A stretch of DNA of 64,000 nt from an uncultured Clostridia bacterium (lineage in GTDB: Bacteria; Bacillota; Limnochordia; Darwinibacteriales; DTU012), in NCBI GenBank assembly GCA_900019385.1, contig FIZJ01000022.1, positions 1 to 64,000 of the forward strand, given 5' to 3'. Each line of letters begins with the position of its first letter. Position 1 is the first letter of the stretch. Below, piece after piece: positions 8,358 to 17,175 of the stretch. Position numbers and translations under genes: made by a program. Under the pieces are notes generated by a model. That model searched no databases. It had not been told where the DNA came from and saw only the letters and a list, made by a program, of their open reading frames with translations.

Positions 8358-9761
8358 TCAGGCTTGGGCTTCCACTTGACTTTCGGCAGATGTTTCCCGC
8401 CGCCATTTGCCTCTTCTGTAAAACACTGCAGTGACTACTGAACCCAAAATCCAGGCGATCAATAAAGAAACAAACACCGATTCCGGCCTTCCTGTGGGGT
8501 ACAGCTCGCTTCGGGTGAAGTAGGCGAAACTGTAGGCGAGGGGAACCCGCAGGCCGATTGAGGTAAAAAGTGAAATCCACATTGGGGTCACGGTATCGCC
8601 GACGCCGCGCATCACTCCAGCCAGGCATTGGGTCACAGCCATGGCGATGTAGCCCGGGGCGAGAATGCGCATCATCCGCATGCTTATGTTCACAAGTTCT
8701 TCGGTGCTGGTGAAAATGCTCATCAGGTAGCGGCCAAAGAGCAGGATGCCGATTGTAATCACGGCGGCGACTGCCACAGCGATTTTCGTCCCGTCCCGGG
8801 CACCTTGGGCCACCCGATCATAGCGTTTGGCACCGAAGTTTTGCCCTGCAAAAGTGGTCATGGCGGCGCCAAAGGAAAAATTAGGCATCATGGCAAAACC
8901 GTCTATACGCATGACGATTACATTGCAGGCGATAACCAGCTCACCGAAACTGTTGGTCAGGGATTGAACAGCGATCAAGGCCAGCGAAAAGATGGCTTGG
9001 GTAAGGCCCGACGGCAATCCTAACTTGAGCAGCCTCAGCGTCAGATCCTTGCCCGGCTTTAACATGGCCCAACTAAGATCAAAGTGTTCTTTCATCCTCA
9101 TGAGCTTGAGAAGGCAGAGAACAGCTGAGAACGCCTGGGCGAGAGCGGTGGCGAGCGCCACACCGGGGACGCCGAGGCCGAAACCAGCCACAAACCAGAT
9201 GTCAAGTACTACATTTAACAGTGTCGAGATAACCAGAAACAAGAGCGCGGAGGCAGAATCCCCCAAGCCCCGCAGAATTCCGGAAAAGATGTTGTAGAAC
9301 AGGAAACCGGCAGCGCCGATGAAGAGAATGTTCAGGTACTCACTACACCAGTCGATGATCGATGGCGGTGTGTTCAGCAGTTCCAGCAAAGGCCTGCTGA
9401 CCAAAGGCCCGATCAGCATGACTGCCCCTGTCGTGATGGCGGTTAGTGTAATGCAGATGCCAATTGTGTGTGACAGATTAGCCCGGTCTTTCGCCCCGAA
9501 GTACTGCGACACTTGGATCCCTGCGCCGACAGAGATGCCCACGAACAAGACCAGCAGCAGATGGAGGACAGGCATGGCGCTGCCCACCGCAGCCAGGGCA
9601 TTGTCTCCGATGTACATGCCGACAATGATCGAATCAACGGTATTGTAAAACTGCTGGACGACATTGCCGATCAAAAGCGGGATGCTGAATTCGACAATCC
9701 TTTTCCAAGGCGCACCTTGAGTCAGATCTTTTGCAGTGAACAGATTCTTTAACGATGCCAT
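8358..9761 (-). CDS. MATE family efflux transporter
   Basis: Twelve-helix multidrug and toxic-compound extrusion exporter driven by H+ or Na+. The N-terminal MATE signature is visible (IPLLIGNVVQQFYNTVDSII, GDNALAAVGSAMP), with the internal repeat at about residue 240 (GLPSGLTQAIFSLALIAVQ). At 467 residues it is of full family length. ATG follows GGAGG at proper spacing. It is transcribed away from the gene at 9984 and shares a terminator with the solute-binding genes. Substrate unknown. Confidence 0.9.
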   Translation of the reverse strand: MASLKNLFTAKDLTQGAPWKRIVEFSIPLLIGNVVQQFYNTVDSIIVGMYIGDNALAAVGSAMPVLHLLLVLFVGISVGAGIQVSQYFGAKDRANLSHTIGICITLTAITTGAVMLIGPLVSRPLLELLNTPPSIIDWCSEYLNILFIGAAGFLFYNIFSGILRGLGDSASALLFLVISTLLNVVLDIWFVAGFGLGVPGVALATALAQAFSAVLCLLKLMRMKEHFDLSWAMLKPGKDLTLRLLKLGLPSGLTQAIFSLALIAVQSLTNSFGELVIACNVIVMRIDGFAMMPNFSFGAAMTTFAGQNFGAKRYDRVAQGARDGTKIAVAVAAVITIGILLFGRYLMSIFTSTEELVNISMRMMRILAPGYIAMAVTQCLAGVMRGVGDTVTPMWISLFTSIGLRVPLAYSFAYFTRSELYPTGRPESVFVSLLIAWILGSVVTAVFYRRGKWRRETSAESQVEAQA

Positions 9762-9801
9762 CAGCCAACCTCCAACTTATATAATGGGGCACATATAAAT
9801 A

Positions 9802-9830
9802 ATGCTAAACATGTTTGGCGTATCTGTCAA
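9802..9830 (-). promoter_or_regulatory. Probable promoter of the MATE gene
   Basis: On the minus strand TTGACA (9830-9825), a 17-base spacer and TAGCAT (9807-9802) lie about 40 bases before the start codon. Confidence 0.5.
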
Positions 9831-9983
9831 TAGACGGCTTTCTGAATAAAGTTGCAGGAAATCGGACTTTTTACGCACTAATGTGATAGATTTAACGTTT
9901 TGATTACGTTGGCTGCGCAGGAGTTTGCCCGGCTGCGGCGAAAAGTGAAAAATTATAAATCCACAAAGATGGAGGCAATCGCA

Positions 9984-11300
9984 ATGACTGCTGTGAGAGT
10001 ATTGATCATGGGTGCCGCCGGGCGCGATTTCCACAACTTCAATGTTTATTTCAGGAATAATCCCAAATACAAAGTGGTGGGATTCACGGCGACTCAAATC
10101 CCCAATATCGAAGGCCGGGTCTATCCCGCAAGCTTGGCCGGACCGGGTTATCCCGATGGAATCCCGATCTATCCCGAAGACGATTTGGTTGAGATCATTA
10201 AACGTGAGCAGGTGGATCAGGTCATTTTTGCCTACAGCGATGTGTCCCATGAATATGTGATGCATAAAGCGTGCGCGGCGTTGGCCGCCGGCGCTGATTT
10301 CCGCCTGCTTGGTCCCAAAAACACCATGCTTAAGAGCAAGTGTCCGGTGATCGCCGTTTGCGCCGCTAGGACCGGCTCAGGCAAAAGCCAGACTACCCGC
10401 TTTGTGGCTGAATACCTGACCAAACAGAAAAAACGGGTGGTTGTGATCCGGCATCCCATGCCCTACGGCGATTTGGAAGAACAGAAAGTGCAGCGTTTTG
10501 CCGAACTGGATGATCTCGACAGGCACAAATGCACTATCGAAGAACGGGAAGAATATGAACCGCATATCATGCGCGGCAATGTGCTGTACGCCGGGGTGGA
10601 TTACGAGGCGATTCTGACAGAGGCGGAAAAAGAGGCCGATGTGATCCTCTGGGACGGCGGTAACAACGATGTTTCGTTCTATCAGCCAGATCTGACCATC
10701 ACAGTGGTCGATCCGCACCGGCCGGGGCATGAGCTTATGTATTATCCCGGCGAAGTGAACTTAAGAATGGCTGACGTTGTGATCGTCAACAAAGTGGACA
10801 CCGCCAAGGTGGAAGACATCGAAACCGTGACTGCGAACATTAAAGCAGCCAATCCAACTGCGGAGATTATTTTGTGCCGCTCGCCGATAACTGCGGCCAA
10901 TCCCGAACTGCTGCAGGGCAAACGGGTTTTGGTCGTGGAGGATGGGCCGACTCTGACTCACGGTGAAATGGCGTATGGAGCTGGGTTTATCGCTGCCAAG
11001 CAGGCAGGCGCGATCATTGTCGACCCCAGAGATAAAGCAGTCAGGTCGATTGCGGAAACATACCGGAAATACCCGCATACCGGCCCGATTCTGCCGGCAA
11101 TGGGTTACGGTGCAGAGCAGATCAGGGATCTGTCTGAAACCATAGAACGCTGTGATGTCGACGCTGTGGTCATCGGCACCCCTATTGACCTGCAGAGGCT
11201 AATCACTATTTCCGAGCCGGCGGTAAGAGTAACCTATGAACTGGCAGATGACAGCGGGCAGTTGGAAGCCATATTGGCCAGGTTCTGCCGAGCCTTGTAA
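9984..11300 (+). CDS. P-loop NTPase related to cyclic 2,3-diphosphoglycerate synthetase (COG2403 type)
   Basis: Predicted cytosolic nucleotide-dependent enzyme. Residues about 1-110 form a Rossmann-like domain (VLIMGAAGRDFHNFNVYFRNN). A central P-loop domain follows with CAARTGSGKSQTTR as Walker A, LWDGGNNDVSF as a Walker-B-like strand and VIVNKVD as an NKxD guanine-specificity motif. The layout matches the archaeal cyclic-diphosphoglycerate synthetase family and its bacterial GTPase-annotated relatives, whose substrate is unknown. GGAGG at 9970 fixes ATG 9984. A terminator follows, so it may be separate from the hydantoinase-like gene, though all three genes to 14471 run in the same direction. 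Confidence 0.75.
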   Translation: MTAVRVLIMGAAGRDFHNFNVYFRNNPKYKVVGFTATQIPNIEGRVYPASLAGPGYPDGIPIYPEDDLVEIIKREQVDQVIFAYSDVSHEYVMHKACAALAAGADFRLLGPKNTMLKSKCPVIAVCAARTGSGKSQTTRFVAEYLTKQKKRVVVIRHPMPYGDLEEQKVQRFAELDDLDRHKCTIEEREEYEPHIMRGNVLYAGVDYEAILTEAEKEADVILWDGGNNDVSFYQPDLTITVVDPHRPGHELMYYPGEVNLRMADVVIVNKVDTAKVEDIETVTANIKAANPTAEIILCRSPITAANPELLQGKRVLVVEDGPTLTHGEMAYGAGFIAAKQAGAIIVDPRDKAVRSIAETYRKYPHTGPILPAMGYGAEQIRDLSETIERCDVDAVVIGTPIDLQRLITISEPAVRVTYELADDSGQLEAILARFCRAL

Positions 11301-11328
11301 GAGTCTCGTCGGTATGTGCGCTGCCAAA

Positions 11329-11362
11329 CGAAGGCGGAAGCTGCTCCGCCTTCGCTTTTTTT
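11329..11362 (+). terminator. Terminator after 9984-11300
   Basis: CGAAGGCGGA pairs with TCCGCCTTCG and is followed by seven or more T. Confidence 0.9.
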
Positions 11363-11380
11363 ATGAAAGGAATTGGCGGG

Positions 11381-11443
11381 ATGAATTTAGAAGGCATTAA
11401 ATGGCAAAAACTGGATGAGGATGGTGTAAGGGCGTGCGTGTGA
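11381..11443 (+). CDS. Possible 20-residue leader ORF overlapping the hydantoinase-like gene
   Basis: ATG 11381 has AAAGGAA at good spacing and encodes a 20-residue peptide (MNLEGIKWQKLDEDGVRACV). Its stop TGA (11441-11443) lies just inside the next gene, whose GTG start at 11434 has no good ribosome site of its own. This is the arrangement expected for translational coupling. It could also be chance or the remnant of a longer gene. Confidence 0.35.
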   Translation: MNLEGIKWQKLDEDGVRACV

Positions 11444-13107
11444 TCGGGATTGACGTGGGAGGAACGAATACAGACGCAGCTTTAATCAGCGATGAAGGGA
11501 TAGTTCTGGCGATGGTCAAGACTCCTACGGATCACGATGACATTCTTTGCAGCGTAAGAACGGCTTTGGAAGAGATTATCGCGTCCCATAAAGGCCCTTT
11601 TCCCATGGAACTGCACCTTTCGACGACATTGCCGACCAATGCCATTGTGGAAGGCGAAGGTGATCCGGCAGCCGTCGTGGCAATCCCGGGGCCGGGGATG
11701 AATCTACTCGATTATGATTTCGGTTTTCCCGTCTACTCGGTTAAAGGTTATGTGGACCACCGGGGCCGGGTGGCCTCGGATATTGATCCTGACGAGGTTT
11801 TGTCCGCCGCTCGTCAGGCTTGGAATGACGGTGCCCGTGCGTTGGCGATCGTCGGCAAGTTCAGCCAACGCAACAACAGCCTGGAATTGGCGGCAAAACA
11901 GGTGGTTGAACAGGCTGGCTTGAAGTTCAGCCAGATCACCTTGGGGCATCAGCTGTCGGGGAGGCATGGTTTTCCCCGCCGCATCATGACCGCATACCTG
12001 AACGCCAGAGTCGCCGGGATTCAGCAGGAGTTCGCCGCGGTGATCGAGAGGTTGATGAGTGAAAACCCGATCATTGCCGGTGTCAGGATCCTCAAAGCCG
12101 ACGGCGGCACCATGGGGCTCGCGGAAAGCTGTGTCCGCCCGATCGAAACCATCCTTTCAGGTCCGGCGGCAAGCCTCACAGCATCCTTGGCCCTTTCTCG
12201 GCGGACTGAGGCGAATACAGTGGTGGTGGATATTGGCGGCACCACAACGGACATTGCGGTGATAGCCGGTGGTGAGCCAGTGTGCCAGCGCGGAGGCGCC
12301 GTCATCGGCGGTTTCAACACTCTGGTCCGGGCGCTTTACACCGTCTCCATTGGGCTTGGTGGAGACAGCGAAGTGCGCATTCATGACAGCGGTGTCGTCC
12401 TCGGGCCGCGGCGAGTGGGGAAAGCAGCGGCCCTCGGCGGCGCGGAAGCGACTCCGACTGATGCAGCGGTTGCCTTGGGGTTGGCAGAACTTGGGCAAAG
12501 AGATAAAGCGATCGCAGCGCTGAAAAAGAAGGCTGCGGGCGCGTTCGCTTCCTGGGAAAGCTTGGCCCAGGCCATCATCGAGGCGTTTGTCTTGAGGCTT
12601 TGCACTGCAGTCGATGAGGTTTACCGCACATTGGAAAATGTTCCGGTCTACACTGTCTCAGAAATTCTCGCGCCGCCGGATATCCGGCCGCGGGCAGTCA
12701 TAGGCTTGGGCGCGCCGGCGGGGGTGTTCATTCCACTGGCGGCCGAACAGCTTGGCCTGCCCTGGGAGATTCTGCCGTATCACGCCGGCGCCAATGGGAT
12801 CGGCGCGGCAGCAGCCCGGCCGACAGTATCTCTGTCGGTGCACGTGGATACGGAGCAGGAACAGATGATCATCCCTGAACTTGGTTTGAGGAAGCAAATC
12901 AAGCAAGCACTTTTTGACCAAAAGCAGGCTCGCCGGGCGGCTGTGGAGCACACATTGGCCTACGCTCAAGGGCTTGGCCTGGAAGAATGCAGCGAGATCC
13001 AGATTGTGGAAGAAGAAGCGTTCAACGTGGTGAGAGGGTTCCACACTGTTGGGCGGATTTTCAACATCCGGGCGCAGATGCGCCCCGGAGCGCGGCGAGT
13101 GAGGTGA
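11434..13107 (+). CDS. Hydantoinase/oxoprolinase family protein (HyuA-like)
   Basis: Sugar-kinase/actin-fold (ASKHA) protein of the ATP-dependent N-methylhydantoinase A and 5-oxoprolinase class. The N-terminal phosphate loop GIDVGGTNTDAAL and second phosphate loop VVVDIGGTTTDIAVI are visible, with the HyuA-type LSTTLPTNAIVEG and the ILSGPAASLTAS segment between them. At 557 residues it is shorter than full HyuA subunits (about 650-700), and no HyuB partner is present. That suggests a different substrate from classical hydantoinases. The downstream deacetylase-fold gene starts five bases after this stop, so the two are an operon. Confidence 0.8.
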   Translation: MRVIGIDVGGTNTDAALISDEGIVLAMVKTPTDHDDILCSVRTALEEIIASHKGPFPMELHLSTTLPTNAIVEGEGDPAAVVAIPGPGMNLLDYDFGFPVYSVKGYVDHRGRVASDIDPDEVLSAARQAWNDGARALAIVGKFSQRNNSLELAAKQVVEQAGLKFSQITLGHQLSGRHGFPRRIMTAYLNARVAGIQQEFAAVIERLMSENPIIAGVRILKADGGTMGLAESCVRPIETILSGPAASLTASLALSRRTEANTVVVDIGGTTTDIAVIAGGEPVCQRGGAVIGGFNTLVRALYTVSIGLGGDSEVRIHDSGVVLGPRRVGKAAALGGAEATPTDAAVALGLAELGQRDKAIAALKKKAAGAFASWESLAQAIIEAFVLRLCTAVDEVYRTLENVPVYTVSEILAPPDIRPRAVIGLGAPAGVFIPLAAEQLGLPWEILPYHAGANGIGAAAARPTVSLSVHVDTEQEQMIIPELGLRKQIKQALFDQKQARRAAVEHTLAYAQGLGLEECSEIQIVEEEAFNVVRGFHTVGRIFNIRAQMRPGARRVR

Positions 13108-13112
13108 TAAGC

Positions 13113-14471
13113 GTGGCCAAAGCCAAACGCAGCGTGGGATTGATCTTTTTCCCTGCTTTCGACTGGTGTATCACGCCTGATCATCCGGAAAGGGAGGAAA
13201 GGCTGCTGTATACCAGGGATCAGATTATGGAGGAAGGGCTGCTGGACATCGCAGGCATCTATGAATACCGGCCCTATGTGGCAGAGGACAAACCTATCCA
13301 GCGCGTCCACATCTGTGTGCCGAGTGTGGCCAGAAGAGTGTCAGAGCCGCACCGGATCGCTGTTGGCGGCTCCATGCTGGCCGCTGATTTGGTCCTGGAC
13401 AACAAAGTGGACTGCGCTTTCGCGCTGCTGCGCCCACCGGGCCATCATGCCAACCGGGTGGTCCACGGGGCACGGGGCTTTTGCACGGTCAACAACGAGG
13501 CGATCATGGTGGAGCACATGCGCCGCCGCCTTGGGCCCAGCATCCGCGTGGCCATTGTGGACACCGACGCCCATCATGCCGACGGCACACAAGATATCTT
13601 CTACAACGATCCGGGGATCTTGCATATCTCGCTGCACCAGGACGGGCGTACACTATATCCGGGCACAGGCTTTGTCACCGAGCGAGGAGGGCCTGCGGCC
13701 TATGGGAACACGATCAATGTCCCACTGCCGCCGGGAACAGGCGACGAGGGAATACTCTATGTGATGGAAAATCTGGTGATGCCGATTCTAGAGGAATGGA
13801 AGCCTGATTATATCATCAACGCTGCCGGACAGGACAATCATTACTCAGATCCCCTGACCAACATGAACTTCAGCGCTGGAGGCTATGCCCGGCTGACGGA
13901 AATGCTCCGCCCCGACATTGTGGTGTTGGAAGGCGGGTACTCCATTGAAGGGGCCTTGCCGTATGTGAATGTCGGCATTATCCTGGCTTTGGCCGGTTTG
14001 GATTGTTCCAGTCTTCGGGAACCAGACTGGAAGCCAGATTGCCTGCGGCAGCCGCAGCATGTGATGCCAATAGTGAAAAATGTGGTGTCAGAGGTGCGGC
14101 GGCAGTGGGAAACGCGCCATCAAGTGAAGCGGGAAGATGTCTTCGGCAGGGGTACCAATTATGTGCGGGATCGGTCGATCTTTTACGATACTGATCAGAT
14201 TGTGGAAAAACAGCATGAACGCATTAAGCTTTGCAATGATTGTTCCGGGTGGCGGGAGATTTATTCGCAGGCGGCTGGCGGCAGAATAGGGCACACGCAA
14301 GTGGCCATCGTAACCGTGCCTTGGCTGGCGTGCCGGAACTGCCGGCGGGAAGCTGTGGAAGCGTACGAACGCCTTCAGACGCTCGGCAGGTTTGACCAGG
14401 TGTTCTACCAAGATTGTGAGCGTGATGAGTATCTATGCGCGCCTGATCATCATGAGCCAGGGGCCTTGTAA
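13113..14471 (+). CDS. Histone-deacetylase-fold amidohydrolase with C-terminal zinc ribbon
   Basis: Arginase/deacetylase-fold zinc hydrolase related to AcuC, acetylpolyamine amidohydrolase and HDACs. Catalytic features are present: RPPGHHAN (tandem His), VDTDAHHADGTQD (zinc Asp and His), AAGQDNHYSDPL (zinc Asp) and LEGGYS (transition-state Tyr). After the catalytic domain (to about residue 330), an extra tail of about 110 residues carries CNDC and CRNC pairs, a probable zinc ribbon not usual in AcuC. GTG 13113 follows GAGGTGA. It is coupled to the hydantoinase-like gene. The 3' end overlaps the convergent GNAT gene by 39 bases. Substrate unknown. Confidence 0.82.
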   Translation: MAKAKRSVGLIFFPAFDWCITPDHPEREERLLYTRDQIMEEGLLDIAGIYEYRPYVAEDKPIQRVHICVPSVARRVSEPHRIAVGGSMLAADLVLDNKVDCAFALLRPPGHHANRVVHGARGFCTVNNEAIMVEHMRRRLGPSIRVAIVDTDAHHADGTQDIFYNDPGILHISLHQDGRTLYPGTGFVTERGGPAAYGNTINVPLPPGTGDEGILYVMENLVMPILEEWKPDYIINAAGQDNHYSDPLTNMNFSAGGYARLTEMLRPDIVVLEGGYSIEGALPYVNVGIILALAGLDCSSLREPDWKPDCLRQPQHVMPIVKNVVSEVRRQWETRHQVKREDVFGRGTNYVRDRSIFYDTDQIVEKQHERIKLCNDCSGWREIYSQAAGGRIGHTQVAIVTVPWLACRNCRREAVEAYERLQTLGRFDQVFYQDCERDEYLCAPDHHEPGAL

Positions 14472-15056
14472 GTCTTTGGACGAGCCGCATACGGAGAATC
14501 CTGTGTTTTGATACAGGCGAAACGCTGCCGCGTTGTCTGGGCGGACGTTGAGCGTCACATTCTCTGCGGACAGTTCTTTTAGGGCGCGGGTCAGCAGCTC
14601 TTTGCCGATACCGTGCCCTTGGGCTGCGGGGCGGACAGCGATGGAAATGATCCGGCTGCATCTGCGGGGCAGTCTCTGGTCCACTCTGCGGTGAAACCGC
14701 ATCTGGATCGCGTTGGCAGTTAGCTTGACCAATTCAGTGAAGTGCAGGTCCCGCAAAAAGGCCAAAGCAAGCTTCATGATCTGTCCCAGGTTTTTCCACA
14801 GACAGCTGGCATGGCCTGGGTGTCGGGTTGGCGAGGAGTAAACACAATACCCCAGCACCTGGCCGCTGTCAGCCCTACGGGCGATCACGAACCGGGCTCC
14901 AGTAAGGTAGAGGAAGGTAAAAGCGTTGGTCAACAGCCGCAGGAGCTTCCCCGGGTCCTTGCCGGCAAAGAAGAGCTGGATGCTCTCCGGGAAAGCTTCG
15001 CGATAGATCTTGGCAATCGGCTTCAGATGCTGGATTGATCCATTTTCAAAGACCAC
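14433..15056 (-). CDS. GNAT family N-acetyltransferase
   Basis: Predicted acetyltransferase with motif A as IISIAVRPAAQGHGIGKEL at about residues 137-155, followed by the NVRPDNAAAFRLYQNTGF motif B region. The N-terminal 110 residues are longer than in minimal GNATs. GTG 15056 has AGAGG at suitable spacing, and frames further upstream run into the preceding polysaccharide deacetylase gene, with which it forms a two-gene operon (16-base gap). It may act on a cell-wall sugar or peptide given that neighbour, but that is inference. Confidence 0.72.
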   Translation of the reverse strand: MVFENGSIQHLKPIAKIYREAFPESIQLFFAGKDPGKLLRLLTNAFTFLYLTGARFVIARRADSGQVLGYCVYSSPTRHPGHASCLWKNLGQIMKLALAFLRDLHFTELVKLTANAIQMRFHRRVDQRLPRRCSRIISIAVRPAAQGHGIGKELLTRALKELSAENVTLNVRPDNAAAFRLYQNTGFSVCGSSKDLQGPWLMMIRRA

Positions 15057-15072
15057 TACAGTCACCTCTGAT

Positions 15073-15951
15073 CTATTCTGGCATATCCACCTGCGGAAAG
15101 TCTTCTGTGGGCGCTTCATGGAGCAGCACACTCAAAGGGACGATTTCCAGCCCTTTGTCCCGGATCGTTTGAATTACCTCAGGAAGCGCCAGGACTGTCG
15201 CTCGCCGGTCTCCGCCTTCGTTTTTGATCAAAGCTCCACTGTCATGGAACAGAATGATGTCTCCGCCTCTTACTCTGGTCTTCACAGTCCGCACAATGCT
15301 TTCGGCAGTCACACCGTAGCGCCAGTCGCGGGTCGATACAGTCCACAATACGATTTCTTGGCCGAGCAGGTTGGCCAGCCGGCGGAACCTGCCGTCGTAC
15401 ATGCCCCGTGGAGGCCTGACATAGGCAGGATAGACGTCAGTCACCGAGGTTATGACGGCGGTCGCCTCCAGAAGTTCCTTATGCAAATCGGCTGTGGAAA
15501 GAGTAGGGATGTTGCGGTGGTTGTAAGTATGATTGCCGATTTCATGCCCCTCTTCCACGATCCTTTTGGCGATCTCAGGGTATTTCTCCACATGAGCTCC
15601 TACCATGAAGAAAGTGGCAGGGACATCATACTCTTTAAGAATATCCAGGATGGCAGGAGTGAATTCCAGGCTTGGCCCGTCGTCAAAGGTCAGTGCAACC
15701 ATGTTCGAAGAGCGGTTGCCGCTGCGGTAGATGTCCGGTTGGTGCCCGATCCCGTGGTAGACGTAAAAAGTGAACAACCCAAGCAGCATTCCCATCGCTG
15801 TGATCAACGAGAGGATGAACAACCCGATCTTGACGACGCGCCTTTTGGATCTGACACACAGAACTTGCAGGATGTACCAGGAAAGGAACGTCAAGATTGC
15901 CAGCATCAAGACATAGATTCCTATTCTTACCAGTACTTCTAGACTTGCCAC
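15073..15951 (-). CDS. Membrane-anchored polysaccharide deacetylase (NodB domain)
   Basis: Zinc-dependent carbohydrate esterase family 4 protein that removes N-acetyl groups from peptidoglycan or other surface glycans. Two N-terminal hydrophobic segments (about residues 8-30 and 45-70) anchor it, placing the NodB domain outside the cell. Catalytic motifs are seen: VALTFDDGPSLEFTP (motif 1, catalytic and zinc Asp), HEIGNHTYNH (motif 2, zinc His) and the VRPPRGMYDG region (motif 3). GTG 15951 follows TCGGAGGGG; a TTG at 16002 is possible but has no ribosome site. It is likely co-transcribed with the GNAT gene downstream. Confidence 0.85.
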   Translation of the reverse strand: MASLEVLVRIGIYVLMLAILTFLSWYILQVLCVRSKRRVVKIGLFILSLITAMGMLLGLFTFYVYHGIGHQPDIYRSGNRSSNMVALTFDDGPSLEFTPAILDILKEYDVPATFFMVGAHVEKYPEIAKRIVEEGHEIGNHTYNHRNIPTLSTADLHKELLEATAVITSVTDVYPAYVRPPRGMYDGRFRRLANLLGQEIVLWTVSTRDWRYGVTAESIVRTVKTRVRGGDIILFHDSGALIKNEGGDRRATVLALPEVIQTIRDKGLEIVPLSVLLHEAPTEDFPQVDMPE

Positions 15952-16082
15952 CCAAACCCCTCCGAGTAAAGCATATGCACTGCGCCAAACCTTGTTGCTC
16001 AATCATAGAGATTATACAGAATAATCTTCGTGTGGACAATAGCGTTTTGCTTGGGTACAGGCTGGATCTATTGATGGAACGG

Positions 16083-16091
16083 TGGTATAAT
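16083..16091 (+). promoter_or_regulatory. Extended -10 promoter of azlC
   Basis: TGGTATAAT lies 36 bases before ATG 16127. No good -35 box is visible, as expected for an extended -10 promoter. Confidence 0.5.
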
Positions 16092-16126
16092 TGCACTTAA
16101 ATAAGTTGGAAGAACGTGGGAGAACG

Positions 16127-16834
16127 ATGGGTAAGAATGAAAGTGGCTTTGTCTATGGTTTGAAGCGGGGCATACCGATCACAATGGGATATATCCCGGT
16201 AGGCTTCACCTTTGGGCTGATGGTCGCAAGCAGTGGGCTTCCCCCGTGGATCGCAGTGTTCACATCTCTGACCAACTTGACTAGTGCCGGGCAGTTTGCC
16301 GGCATCCGCATTTTGCTTGCCGGGGCCGGTTATCTGGAAATCATGCTCACCACCTTGGTGATTAATCTCCGGTATGTCCTGATGTCGCTGTCTTTGACCC
16401 AGAAAGTGGATCAAGGCATGGCGTTAGGCCAAAGGTTGGCCATCAGCTTCGGCATAACCGACGAAACATTTGCTGTTGCCAGTGTGGAAAATGGCCGTTT
16501 GTCTTTTTCATATTTGTCCGGCTTGATGATCGGGCCGTTCCTGGCGTGGAGCGGAGGGACAGCGTTGGGTGGGCTGGTCAGCACAGCTCTGCCGCCGCAG
16601 CTCGGCAGTGCCATGGGTATAGCGCTATATGCCATGTTTATCGCCTTGATTATTCCGCCGGCGGTGCAGGCCCATCGCATTTTCGGTGTGATTGCCATCT
16701 CAGTAGGCATCAGCGTGGTTTTAAGATATGTGCCGGTTTTCAGCTTTGTTTCCGCCGGTTTTAGAATCATTGCGGCTGCACTTGTCGGTGCCGGTTTGTC
16801 TGCCTGGCTGTGGCCGGATAGGGAGGAGCAGTAG
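16127..16834 (+). CDS. azlC: AzlC family branched-chain amino acid exporter, large subunit
   Basis: Multi-spanning inner-membrane protein of the AzlC/YgaZ (LIV-E) family, which exports branched-chain amino acids together with the small AzlD subunit. Family features are GLKRGIPITMGYIPVGFTFG at the N-terminus, TSLTNLTSAGQFAG and the ITDETFAVA motif. ATG 16127 is favoured by the upstream GGGAGA. The azlD-type gene begins two bases after this stop, so they form one operon, probably continuing into the GH43 gene 24 bases further on. Confidence 0.85.
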   Translation: MGKNESGFVYGLKRGIPITMGYIPVGFTFGLMVASSGLPPWIAVFTSLTNLTSAGQFAGIRILLAGAGYLEIMLTTLVINLRYVLMSLSLTQKVDQGMALGQRLAISFGITDETFAVASVENGRLSFSYLSGLMIGPFLAWSGGTALGGLVSTALPPQLGSAMGIALYAMFIALIIPPAVQAHRIFGVIAISVGISVVLRYVPVFSFVSAGFRIIAAALVGAGLSAWLWPDREEQ

Positions 16835-16836
16835 CC

Positions 16837-17151
16837 GTGGATGGAGTGATTGTCAGCCCGGTTTTGGCCGTGCTGTTGATGGCTTTGGTGACGTATCTGA
16901 CGCGGGCAGTGCCGATGGTGTTCTTCCGCAGGGAGATCCGCTCTCCTTACGTCAAGACCTTTTTCCACTACATGCCCTTTGCCGTTTTAGGCGCATTGAC
17001 ATTTCCCGATGTTTTCACAGCCACAGGGTCGGTGATCAGCAGCGTGGTTGGCTGCACTGTCGCTGTGCTGCTGGCGTTTCGCGGCAAGAGCATGATCTTT
17101 GTGACTGTATGCGCCATCACAGTGATGTATATCTTGGAGCTTGTGGTATAG
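16837..17151 (+). CDS. azlD: AzlD family branched-chain amino acid exporter, small subunit
   Basis: A 104-residue membrane protein with four predicted helices, matching the AzlD/YgaH size and pattern (LMALVTYLTRAVPMVFFRREI, YMPFAVLGALTFPDVF). It partners AzlC in an amino-acid efflux complex. It uses a GTG start two bases after the azlC stop, indicating translational coupling. Confidence 0.85.
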   Translation: MDGVIVSPVLAVLLMALVTYLTRAVPMVFFRREIRSPYVKTFFHYMPFAVLGALTFPDVFTATGSVISSVVGCTVAVLLAFRGKSMIFVTVCAITVMYILELVV

Positions 17152-17175
17152 CAAAGAGCGAAGGAGCTGGTTGTT

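Noticed and set aside
15010-15942. 310-codon open frame antisense to the polysaccharide deacetylase gene
   Set aside because: The opposite strand encodes complete NodB motifs; this frame has no domain or ribosome site.
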